Counted from the first letter of the stretch, positions 1-5,888 are shown. The stretch: 7,429 bases of DNA from Limisphaerales bacterium (GCA_003140275.1 PLJQ01000394.1:555-7983); one strand, 5' to 3'. The notes: generated from the sequence alone by a model not told the origin. A program made the numbers and translations.

Positions 1-634
1 GTAAATCAAGTTCACCGTCAAGACCCGCCTTGGTTTCGATTCACCGGCGGTCTTCGATGAGCTGCTGCCGATCTTCGCGAGACATTCCATCGACCTTTTG
101 ACGGTACATGGGCGCACCGTGAAGGAGATGTACCGCAGTGAAGTCCATTACGATTACATCGCGCGCGCGGTAACGGAACTCCCCTGCCCCGTGCTGGCCA
201 ATGGCAATGTTTATTCCGCGCAGAAGGCGCACGAAGTTCTGGGCCTGACAGGTGCGCGCGGTTTAATGATCGGGCGTGGTGTCATTCGCAACCCGTGGTT
301 GTTCCATCAGATTCGACAACAGCGGCGCGGCGAATCGATCTTCCTGCCCACCGGTCACGATGTGCTGAAGTATTTGCGCGCGTTGTATGAAACCGTACGC
401 CCGCCGGAAATCAAGGAAGCCGCGCACGTTCAGAAAATGAAAAAATATTTGAACTACATCGGACTCGGCATCGAACCGACTGGACAATTTCTCCATCACA
501 TCAGGCGCGTCACCACGGAAGCTGAATTCTTCCGTCTCTGCGATCAGTATTTGAACCACGATCAGCCGATGCCGTTGGAGCCGTTTTCGCTCGCGTTGAA
601 GGAAACCGATGTGATGGCGGGTGCGCAGTTATAA
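1..634 (+). CDS. dus: tRNA-dihydrouridine synthase, C-terminal part (N-terminus outside window)
   Basis: Flavoenzyme family that reduces specific uridines in tRNA to dihydrouridine, using FMN and NADPH. The visible part starts at the FTVKTRLGF segment (from position 11). It continues through LLTVHGRT (about 92-115), the FMN-phosphate-binding ANGNVYSAQKAHEVL segment and GLMIGRGVIRNPWLF, then the helical C-terminal domain, ending at TAA 632-634. Compared with DusB-type proteins, about 130 N-terminal residues lie to the left, including the first FMN-binding motif and the catalytic cysteine. The reading frame meets an in-frame TAA at 2-4, yet the protein match begins at once after it. One extra A in the AAA run at 3-5 would read K-I-K-F-T-V-K and remove the stop, so a base-call error at a contig edge is as likely as a real nonsense or frameshift. 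Which Dus subfamily it belongs to cannot be decided. It converges on yraN with only 2 bp between the stop codons. Confidence 0.9.
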
Positions 635-636
635 TT

Positions 637-1065
637 TTATCCATAACGATATGGTTTGGGCATCGCAAAGGTGTTGGGCAGGTGGCGCACTTCGCTGACC
701 TCGCCTTCCTTCAACAACACCTCCACGATATCGAAGCGGATTTTCACGGGCGGGTTTTTGAGACGCTTCAGGTAATCCAGCGCGGTCTGGGACAGCAATC
801 GGCGTTTGTGGGCATTCACGGCGGCGGCGGGGCGTGTCCATGATTCCGAAGAACGCGTTTTGACCTCCACGAACACCAGGCAATCGCCTTCGCGAAAAAC
901 CAGATCAATTTCGCCGCGCGGCGAATGGAAGTTGGCCGTCAGAAATTTGAGGCCGAGCTGTTGCAGGTGTTTTTTAGCCGCGCGCTCACCGACTTCACCG
1001 CGCTGCAAGTGGACGGGTTTGTCATCTTGCGCACGCCACGTTTTGATGCGTTCCAACAAGTTCAT
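637..1065 (-). CDS. yraN: YraN/UPF0102 family nuclease-like protein
   Basis: A 142-residue protein of the UPF0102 (YraN) family, which has a restriction-endonuclease-like (Holliday-junction-resolvase-type) fold; its cellular role is not established. The family signature is clear: RGEVGERAAKKHL with E27, then GEIDLV at 51-56 with D54, and VFVEVKTR at 64-71 with E67 and K69. These are the D-(E-x-K) residues expected of such a nuclease site. The length is usual for the family (about 115-140). The ATG at 1063-1065 lies 6 bp after the rnhB stop, so the two are probably co-transcribed; rnhB-yraN pairing is common in bacteria. No Shine-Dalgarno sequence is obvious before the start, and translational coupling to rnhB is plausible. 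The identity is firm, the biochemical activity is not. Confidence 0.93.
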   Translation of the reverse strand: MNLLERIKTWRAQDDKPVHLQRGEVGERAAKKHLQQLGLKFLTANFHSPRGEIDLVFREGDCLVFVEVKTRSSESWTRPAAAVNAHKRRLLSQTALDYLKRLKNPPVKIRFDIVEVLLKEGEVSEVRHLPNTFAMPKPYRYG

Positions 1066-1071
1066 GGCTGG

Positions 1072-1728
1072 CTAGAGAAGCGCTTGTCGCTCCGGCTTGA
1101 GCGGCGCGAAACTACGGCGATGAATCGGACAAGGCCCGTGCTCGCTCAATGCCGCCAGATGTTGCGCCGTGCCGTAACCTTTGTGCCCGGCGAAACCGTA
1201 AGCCGGCCATTGCCGGTCGTACTCCGCCATCAAACGATCACGGGTCACCTTGGCCAGAACGCTGGCCGCGGCGATGGAGTAACTGCGCGCGTCGCCTTTG
1301 ATGATGGGCGTTTGGGAAAAACCCATCGAGCCAACCTGCCGGCCATCCACCAGTACGTGTTCGGGTGGCGGCCGGAGTTGCGCCAACGCCGCGTTCATGG
1401 CGCGATGCGTGGCCTGAAGAATATTGATCTCGTCTATTTGAGATGCTTCGATCCGTGCGATGGCAAACTGGACATCATCACGCGTCGTCAGCACAGCATA
1501 AAAAACCTCCCGCTGGTAAACGTTGAGTTGCTTCGAGTCGTTGAGGCCATCCAGTTCGCACGGCAAACCGGTGAGCGACCATTGTGGTGGAAGGATCACC
1601 GCGGCGGCCACCACCGGCCCAGCCAGCGGCCCGCGCCCGGCCTCGTCCACGCCCGCGACACGCCACGCGCCACGCGCCCACAGCACGCGCTCGAACTCGA
1701 AACGATCGATAATGTTCGTGGCGCTCAT
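1072..1728 (-). CDS. rnhB: Ribonuclease HII
   Basis: A cytoplasmic endonuclease that cuts the RNA strand of RNA-DNA hybrids and starts removal of single ribonucleotides misincorporated in DNA. The protein has 218 residues, a normal length. The N-terminal signature VDEAGRGPLAGPVVAAA supplies catalytic D28 and E29. The LNDSKQL motif is at 62-68, the third acidic residue is D128 in LVDGR, and the fourth is D164 in SIAAASVLAKVTRDRL, so the full DEDD set is present. The C-terminus has the usual HKGYGT and HRRSFAPL segments. The start is the ATG at 1726-1728; upstream there is only a weak purine-rich GAGA. It is followed by yraN after 6 bp. The upstream NagB-like gene on the same strand lies 82 bp away, so rnhB-yraN may have their own promoter in 1729-1810 or be read through. 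Confidence 0.96.
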   Translation of the reverse strand: MSATNIIDRFEFERVLWARGAWRVAGVDEAGRGPLAGPVVAAAVILPPQWSLTGLPCELDGLNDSKQLNVYQREVFYAVLTTRDDVQFAIARIEASQIDEINILQATHRAMNAALAQLRPPPEHVLVDGRQVGSMGFSQTPIIKGDARSYSIAAASVLAKVTRDRLMAEYDRQWPAYGFAGHKGYGTAQHLAALSEHGPCPIHRRSFAPLKPERQALL

Positions 1729-1810
1729 GTTCTCAAAACAAGGTCTCGCGATTAATTCGCACCACCGCTCCGCTAGAGTCTTCGGGTGCTTGGGTAATTG
1801 GGAATTCGAC

Positions 1811-2740
1811 TCAGTGCATCTCTACGTCACAGTTGCCGATGCCTTTGCGATAAAAATTAAATTGCACATTCGGATGATCGGCCAGGAGCGACATCGGAAC
1901 GGCGGCGTCCGGAATTTTTTTGCCGATCATAAAAGTGGTCAATCGCTGGCCAAAGGGATTGTCGTGGGTGCCGGCCTGCCAGATGGAAACCTTGTCCGCC
2001 TTCCAAGTTTCCACCGGACCGACGGTGATGGCTTTTGTCGGCACGAGCGTGACGTTGCCGCCGCCGGAGGTGCGGGCATTTTGTGCAATTGTAATGGGAT
2101 GGAGTTCGACGACGCGCGTGGTTAGTTTCCGATATTCACGCGGCGTGGGCGGATTGAATTTATATTTTCCCTCGCGCCGGGGCGGGTCATTGAAGGCCCA
2201 GTGTTTGATGTCCCCCTGCCCGCCTTGCATCACCGCACAACGAACACCGTCCCAGCTCTTGCGGTAGGCAGCCAAATCGGCTTTCGGGAAATGCAGATTG
2301 TCTTCCGGCATCGCCAAATCCGGCCTGACACGATTGAAGCAAAGTTCGCGGTCGGCCTTCTCGAACGACAGGGGATGATCCGGCGGTGCTTCCCGACCGT
2401 CGAGATACCACTCGTCCATGCCCCAAAAATGCGCGGACTCGAGGCAGAGGCCAAGTTCGTTCACCAATCGCGCCACCAAGGGCAATTGTTCAGTCGGCCC
2501 AATCGGCCCGCAGATGCCGACGGGGTTGTCCGGCGTGGATTGTTTCCACGCGGTGACATATTCGAGCGCTTCGGCCAGATAGAAATCCTCCAGCGTGTCA
2601 TACATCACGACCTTGAAGCCGGGCCGGGAAAGTTTGAGCATCGCCTCCGGCGTCAACACGGCGGCGGCGCGGATGATGTCGTCGTCGAGCGTGGTGTAAT
2701 CCCACCAATCGGGCGCGATGGAACTGAGTTTACGTGGCAT
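1811..2740 (-). CDS. NagB-like sugar-phosphate isomerase/deaminase with altered active-site motif
   Basis: A 309-residue protein resembling glucosamine-6-phosphate deaminase/isomerase (NagB, about 266 residues in E. coli), which converts glucosamine-6-phosphate to fructose-6-phosphate and ammonia. Matching landmarks, in order, are a glycine-rich phosphate-loop-like GPIGPTEQL (78-86), FWGMDEWYL (105-113, D109 aligning with the catalytic aspartate of the NagB MDEY motif), GGQGDIKHWAFNDP (173-186), LTTRVV (206-211), VPTKAITVG (233-241) and a late Q-A-G-T segment. In NagB the third of these reads GGVGxDGHIAFNEP. Here the histidine is kept (H180), but the aspartate two residues before it is isoleucine, an aspartate stands one residue earlier (D177), and the glutamate is aspartate (D185). 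The substrate may therefore differ from glucosamine-6-phosphate. The extra ~40 residues are mostly at the N-terminus. Start is ATG 2738-2740, without a Shine-Dalgarno; a triple octamer repeat sits 10 bp upstream. Confidence 0.82.
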   Translation of the reverse strand: MPRKLSSIAPDWWDYTTLDDDIIRAAAVLTPEAMLKLSRPGFKVVMYDTLEDFYLAEALEYVTAWKQSTPDNPVGICGPIGPTEQLPLVARLVNELGLCLESAHFWGMDEWYLDGREAPPDHPLSFEKADRELCFNRVRPDLAMPEDNLHFPKADLAAYRKSWDGVRCAVMQGGQGDIKHWAFNDPPRREGKYKFNPPTPREYRKLTTRVVELHPITIAQNARTSGGGNVTLVPTKAITVGPVETWKADKVSIWQAGTHDNPFGQRLTTFMIGKKIPDAAVPMSLLADHPNVQFNFYRKGIGNCDVEMH

Positions 2741-2749
2741 GGTCTTGGT

Positions 2750-2773
2750 TCGTTAAATCGTGAAATCGTGAAA
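2750..2773. repeat. Three tandem 8-bp repeats in the leader of the NagB-like gene
   Basis: On the plus strand the octamers are TCGTTAAA, TCGTGAAA and TCGTGAAA, back to back; the first differs by one base. On the minus strand, which is the coding strand of the NagB-like gene, they read TTTCACGA, TTTCACGA, TTTAACGA and end 10 nt upstream of its ATG. They could be a tandem operator, a slippage-prone tract affecting translation, or neutral. Confidence 0.85.
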
Positions 2774-2840
2774 CGGTTCATGCGACATGGTGAGCCGAGT
2801 TTCAACGCAAAGCGAAAGAACTCAACAAGAAAATCGTCTT

Positions 2841-2867
2841 TGGATTGCGGCAATTTGTTACCGCTTT
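2841..2867 (-). repeat. Dispersed palindromic repeat, copy 1 (diverged)
   Basis: This 27-bp segment, reverse-complemented, matches copy 2 (2964-2990) at 22 of 27 positions by hand alignment. It has a near-palindromic core: GCGG-N10-CCGC on the plus strand, with an imperfect inner stem. Read in one plus-strand frame it encodes LDCGNLLPL, similar to the ALECGDLSPL encoded by copy 2 on the minus strand, which confirms their opposite orientation. It looks like a REP-type element; its genomic copy number cannot be known from here. Confidence 0.7.
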
Positions 2868-2870
2868 GAT

Positions 2871-2896
2871 TGCTTGGCCGACTTTTCGGCCAAGCA
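2871..2896. repeat. Perfect 11-bp stem, 4-nt loop hairpin
   Basis: The left arm TGCTTGGCCGA (2871-2881) is exactly complementary to 2886-2896 around the loop CTTT. It begins 3 bp after repeat copy 1. No T-run follows on either strand, so it is not a standard intrinsic terminator. It might stabilise or attenuate the minus-strand transcript running from the ATP-grasp gene, or be a second half of a compound repeat element. Confidence 0.85.
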
Positions 2897-2963
2897 GAGC
2901 CGCATTCAACGGGTCGTTGTGAGATGACGACTCACGAATTGGACGGCGACGAATCGTCTGCGA

Positions 2964-2990
2964 AAAGCGGTGACAAGTCACCGCACTCCA
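2964..2990 (+). repeat. Dispersed palindromic repeat, copy 2 (perfect core)
   Basis: The core GCGGTGACAAGTCACCGC (2967-2984) is a perfect palindrome with 8-bp arms around AA, flanked by AAA on the left and ACTCCA on the right. The flanks also match copy 1 in reverse orientation, so the similarity extends beyond the palindrome itself. It lies 98-125 bp downstream of the ATP-grasp stop, inside a GTG-started minus-strand reading frame. Confidence 0.8.
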
Positions 2991-3088
2991 GAGCGTCCGG
3001 GCCGGGCGGACGGCAAACTGAATCACGTCCGTCGGTTCGGGGATCGGCGAGGGCTTGATGGCTTCGAGCAGCTTCGACGTGTTGACTC

Positions 3089-3883
3089 TCACTGTTTATG
3101 CAAGAAGTGCCTGGCGAGAACGATGACGAACTGTTCCGGTGTCCATCCAACCAAGTCGGAGACCTGACCGTCGCCTACCTCAACAATTCGCAACTCACCG
3201 TCCGTTCGCTGAACAACGTCCACCGAGTAGAAGCGGCTGCGGAGGCGCTTCGCGCACTCATGGACAATTGGCGGCGCGTCCCCCGAGGCTGCGTGCGGAA
3301 CTCCGTCCAGCACAAAGTAGCGCCGCTCAGTGTCGGGCAGAAAGTTCTCGACTCGACGTACACAGAACCCGCCCTCGATAATGCCGCGAAAACGACGCAT
3401 GTCCGACACAACAGCGGCCACATGCTCCGGTTTCGAAATGCGAGAGCCGACTGAAGTCTTGAGTGACTTGACGTAGTCCTTGATGAAGTATTCCGGCCAA
3501 TCAAGGGCACGCAACTCTGCTTCTAAATCGCAGTCCGAAGGGTAAACGCGCGTTTCGGGAGTAAGGTCGGACAGCATCGAACACCAATTGGGCAGGTGAT
3601 GACTGGCAAGGTATGTTTGACAGTCGGTGACCGGATGTGCTCCAGCACGAGAGATTGCTGAAACGAGAGCTTCATATTCAGCGGCTGAGAACATCCAACC
3701 CCGATAGAGAATTTCTGCCGCGTTCGGCAGTGGCGGAGTCGGACGGAATATGCCGGTCTGGAAGTCCTCTACTGAAAAAATGGAAACTTCAAACCCGGCG
3801 GCATGAAAAGCATCCACCTCAGCCGCGAATTGTTCGTCTGGCTGTTTGGAGTGAAGCGGGCTTTTTGGGTAGAGCAATTGCAT
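3089..3883 (-). CDS. ATP-grasp domain protein, R2K-clade-like
   Basis: A 264-residue protein that looks like a compact ATP-grasp enzyme, the fold that uses ATP to activate a carboxylate for attack by an amine or similar nucleophile. Visible landmarks are the WPEYFIKDYVKSLK segment (129-142) with K135 and K139 as nucleotide-phosphate candidates, GGFCVRRVENF (171-181), ERRYFVLDG (186-194), and near the end RIVEVGDGQVSDLVGW (232-247) with E235 and D238 as probable metal ligands. This order resembles the R2K families (formerly DUF4343 and relatives) grouped with CDC123 and predicted to modify proteins; the assignment is from memory of the pattern. Substrate is unknown. The ATG at 3881-3883 lies 25 bp after the PIG-L stop, with no clear Shine-Dalgarno. 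About 54% of its first 50 codons end in G/C against about 74% in the neighbouring PIG-L gene, which hints at acquisition. Confidence 0.72.
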   Translation of the reverse strand: MQLLYPKSPLHSKQPDEQFAAEVDAFHAAGFEVSIFSVEDFQTGIFRPTPPLPNAAEILYRGWMFSAAEYEALVSAISRAGAHPVTDCQTYLASHHLPNWCSMLSDLTPETRVYPSDCDLEAELRALDWPEYFIKDYVKSLKTSVGSRISKPEHVAAVVSDMRRFRGIIEGGFCVRRVENFLPDTERRYFVLDGVPHAASGDAPPIVHECAKRLRSRFYSVDVVQRTDGELRIVEVGDGQVSDLVGWTPEQFVIVLARHFLHKQ

Positions 3884-3908
3884 GTCGCGTGGTTCGCTGG
3901 CGTTCCAG

Positions 3909-4733
3909 CTATTTGGTGATGGACCCAGCAGGTGAAACCAAACTTCGTTCGTAAGCCTTGTTTACCAGATAATTTTTCCCCAGCGCCGCGCCCAGCGGGT
4001 CAATGTCCGCCGCGCTGAAGCCGTAGTGCAAATGCCGCCGCCAGCCTTCGGCGAATTTGAATTTCTTCGAGAGCTTGCCGACGGCGCGCGCCATGTCATC
4101 CACTTTGTCGCCTAACGAATTCATGCCCTGGCTCACGTCGAGCCAGTTTTGCTGGCTTTTGTGTTCAGCGAGCGCGGCGCGTTTGGTTTCCTGCACGCTC
4201 GCCGTGTTCACGAATGCGCCCGGCACAACGAGCCGGCGCAACGGATCGCGCAGGCTGTGCGGCATGGCGTGATAAATCGTCACGTCATATTCGGCAGGCG
4301 GGCGCGGCGGCACGGAGCGGAAGTTCGGCATCGCGTGCGCGAACGCCGCTGTGACGGCCAGCCGGCTCGTGTTCGTGTGGTCTTCCATGTAGTCCACCGG
4401 CGAGTGCGTGAGGACGATGTTGGGCTTTACTTCGCGAATGACGGCGGCGAGACGGCGAAGCGTTTTCAGGTCGTAAAAGATTTCGAGGTCATTGCAGAGG
4501 CTCTCGTGGAAGTGAGCGCCGAGGACTTTGGCGGCGCGCCTGGATTCTGCGCGGCGGATGATGCGCGTTTTGTTCGCGTTGTATTGGACGCTGCCGCAAC
4601 AGCCATTACCGACATTCATGTAGTGCGTTTCCCAGCCCGCGCGCCGGAGCAAAACGAGCGTCCCGGCCATGTAAAACTCGATATCGTCCGGGTGCGCGCC
4701 GATGGCCAGAGCGATTTGCGATTTGGCAGACAC
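3909..4733 (-). CDS. PIG-L/LmbE family deacetylase
   Basis: A 274-residue zinc-dependent deacetylase of the PIG-L family, which removes N-acetyl groups from GlcNAc-containing molecules (as in GlcNAc-PI, mycothiol and bacillithiol pathways). The N-terminal AHPDD motif (13-17) gives H14 and D17 as zinc ligands and D16 as general base. The third ligand is H119 in the YMEDHTNTSRL segment. Glycine-rich and RRAESRRAAKVLG segments of the family lie between them. The C-terminal ~100 residues are less conserved and contain KKFKFAEGWRRHLHYGF. The start is GTG at 4731-4733, with AAAGGA about 10 nt upstream, the best ribosome-binding site in the window. The gene follows the oxidoreductase stop by 24 bp. 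The NagB-like gene further down suggests a role in sugar degradation rather than thiol synthesis, and no signal peptide is seen, so a cytoplasmic small-molecule substrate is likely. Confidence 0.92.
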   Translation of the reverse strand: MSAKSQIALAIGAHPDDIEFYMAGTLVLLRRAGWETHYMNVGNGCCGSVQYNANKTRIIRRAESRRAAKVLGAHFHESLCNDLEIFYDLKTLRRLAAVIREVKPNIVLTHSPVDYMEDHTNTSRLAVTAAFAHAMPNFRSVPPRPPAEYDVTIYHAMPHSLRDPLRRLVVPGAFVNTASVQETKRAALAEHKSQQNWLDVSQGMNSLGDKVDDMARAVGKLSKKFKFAEGWRRHLHYGFSAADIDPLGAALGKNYLVNKAYERSLVSPAGSITK

Positions 4734-4757
4734 GGCCTTTTTCCTTTAAGAGACGTG

Positions 4758-5792
4758 CTATCCCTTGGCGCTTTTCTTCTGTGCGTGCAACTCCGCGGAT
4801 CGGTCGGCGGCAAAGATCACATCATGTGAATACAGCGCATCGGTCAGGCTGGTCAGTGGCATTTCCTTTCCTTTGTCGAGCGCTTGAAAGAACGCCTCAA
4901 ATTGAGTCTGATACGGATGGTCTGAAACATCGCCCGAATCGAGCAGCTTCATTGAAAGCTCACTCCACTTGGCTTTGTCAAGACCGCCCAGATGCGTCGA
5001 ATAATATTTATTGTCGAGCAAACTGCCCTCGCTGCCCACGAGGTGAACGTGAAAATAATACGGCTGCAGGCAGTCGATGACCGAGGCCACTTTGCCGACC
5101 CGCCCGTCTTTGAACTTCAAGAGGGTCACCCTGCTGGTTGGATATTCATACGCGGCAAAGTCTTTGTTTGAGGAAGTAGTCGAATAACTGCTGACGGTTT
5201 GAACCTCGTTGCCCATGCACAGCAGCAGCGCATCGAGCGCGTGACAGCCGGCGGACAACAAGCTGCTTCCACCCGCACTTTTCTTCGTGTTCCAACGATA
5301 CTGCCCATACCCCGGCCCGATGCCGTGATAGTAATCCACTTCGCCGTAATGAATCCGGCCGAGCAGGCCACGATCAATTACTGATTTGATGGCGAGGAAC
5401 TGACTGGAAAAGCGGCATTCAAAACAAACGCAGGTTTTCACCTTGGCGCTTTTCACCGCCGATTGAACTGCCAGACAATCGTCCCAGCTCAACGCCAGCG
5501 GCTTTTCAATGATCAGATGTTTGCCCGCCGCCGCCGCTGCGATGGCGTGTTTGGCGTGGTCGTAAGGATAACTACAAATCGAAACGACGTGAATATCGGG
5601 ATTGGCCAGCATCTTCTTCAGATCGGTGTAACAGGCGAGCGTGCCGCCGTGCTGCGCGCTGACCTGCGTCGAATCGAGTTTCCGCGAGGAACAAACGGCG
5701 GTAACTTTGGCGTACGAGGTGGCGTTAATCGCTGCGATGTGCGCCGTCGCCACCCAACCGTAACCGATAATGCCAACGTTGTATTTCTTCAT
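4758..5792 (-). CDS. Gfo/Idh/MocA family oxidoreductase
   Basis: A 344-residue NAD(P)-dependent dehydrogenase of the family that oxidises sugar or polyol carbons. The N-terminal Rossmann fold shows VGIIGYGWVATAH (6-18, the GxGxxA dinucleotide loop). The family's EKP motif is at 96-98 with catalytic K97. The C-terminal catalytic domain has GGSSLLSAGCHALDAL (174-189), where H184 and D187 fit the usual GxHxxD motif. After the second strand the sequence is VCSSRKLDS instead of an acidic residue, so R37 and nearby serines may favour NADP(H); this is inference. I chose ATG 5790-5792 because the Rossmann strand follows directly. An in-frame ATG at 5852 would add 20 residues of unusual composition and would overlap the candidate promoter. 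No secretion signal is seen. It is the first gene of the probable operon with the deacetylase and ATP-grasp genes. Confidence 0.93.
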   Translation of the reverse strand: MKKYNVGIIGYGWVATAHIAAINATSYAKVTAVCSSRKLDSTQVSAQHGGTLACYTDLKKMLANPDIHVVSICSYPYDHAKHAIAAAAAGKHLIIEKPLALSWDDCLAVQSAVKSAKVKTCVCFECRFSSQFLAIKSVIDRGLLGRIHYGEVDYYHGIGPGYGQYRWNTKKSAGGSSLLSAGCHALDALLLCMGNEVQTVSSYSTTSSNKDFAAYEYPTSRVTLLKFKDGRVGKVASVIDCLQPYYFHVHLVGSEGSLLDNKYYSTHLGGLDKAKWSELSMKLLDSGDVSDHPYQTQFEAFFQALDKGKEMPLTSLTDALYSHDVIFAADRSAELHAQKKSAKG

Positions 5793-5830
5793 GTGATTTG
5801 CCGCATTGTTGGTTTGTGTGTCTGGAAAAG

Positions 5831-5874
5831 AGCAAAGTGTCACCTCGCCCATTTGTCAAAGCCAAAGCGACAAA
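5831..5874 (-). promoter_or_regulatory. Candidate promoter and small inverted repeat in the divergent intergenic region
   Basis: On the minus strand a perfect -35 hexamer TTGACA (5854-5859) is followed 17 bp later by a poor -10, TTTGCT (5831-5836), placed to transcribe the oxidoreductase operon. Overlapping the -35 is an inverted repeat, TTTGTC-N11-GACAAA (5852-5874), which could bind a regulator shared with the divergent plus-strand gene. The -10 match is weak and the repeat short, so this is a candidate only. Confidence 0.35.
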
Positions 5875-5888
5875 CAAGTTGATGGAAA

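Larger units (their letters stand above)
2741..3088. other. Repeat-rich intergenic stretch between the ATP-grasp gene and the NagB-like gene
   Basis: These 348 bp contain no convincing complete gene. From low to high coordinate they hold three tandem octamers, a first 27-bp palindromic repeat copy, a perfect 11-bp hairpin, a second repeat copy in inverted orientation, and the 5' part of a GTG-started reading frame that overlaps the ATP-grasp stop. The promoter or leader of the NagB-like gene should lie in the part nearest 2741, but no clear -35/-10 pair was seen. Confidence 0.7.
2802..3092 (-). pseudogene. Possible small coding remnant overlapping the ATP-grasp stop codon
   Basis: A 96-codon frame starts with GTG at 3090-3092, overlapping the ATP-grasp TGA (3089-3091) in a GTGA arrangement typical of translational coupling. 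The first 34 codons look genuinely coding: 29 of 34 end in G or C by hand count, and the peptide (MRVNTSKLLEAIKP, then SPIPEPTDVIQFAV) is balanced in composition. From about codon 35 the frame enters palindromic repeat copy 2, and the rest is made of repeat and hairpin sequence, with a composition unlike a normal protein. It may be a small gene whose 3' end was replaced by a repeat insertion, or chance. No family was recognised. Confidence 0.35.

Noticed and set aside
925..1755. Long plus-strand open frame (276 codons) opposite yraN and rnhB.
   Set aside because: It is antisense to two firmly identified genes, spans their junction and has no recognisable motif.
1729..1810. Possible terminator hairpin between the NagB-like gene and rnhB (GCACC and GGTGC).
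   Set aside because: It has a 5-bp stem with a long loop and no T-run, which is too weak to support.
2201..2869. Plus-strand open frame of 222 codons opposite the NagB-like gene.
   Set aside because: It is mostly antisense to a clear gene, and its C-terminal LDCGNLLPL comes from palindromic repeat copy 1.
2832..2959. An 8-bp direct repeat, AATCGTCT, at 2832-2839 and 2952-2959, flanking repeat copy 1 and the hairpin like a target-site duplication.
   Set aside because: In a 348-bp region at least one repeated 8-mer is about as likely as not by chance, and the second copy does not sit at a clear element boundary.
4149..4829. Plus-strand open frame of 226 codons opposite the PIG-L gene.
   Set aside because: It is an antisense shadow produced by GC-rich codons, with arginine/valine/alanine-heavy composition and no motifs.
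5793..5852. N-terminal extension of the oxidoreductase to an ATG at 5852.
   Set aside because: The Rossmann fold starts immediately at the 5792 ATG, the extension resembles no part of the family, and it overlaps the candidate promoter.
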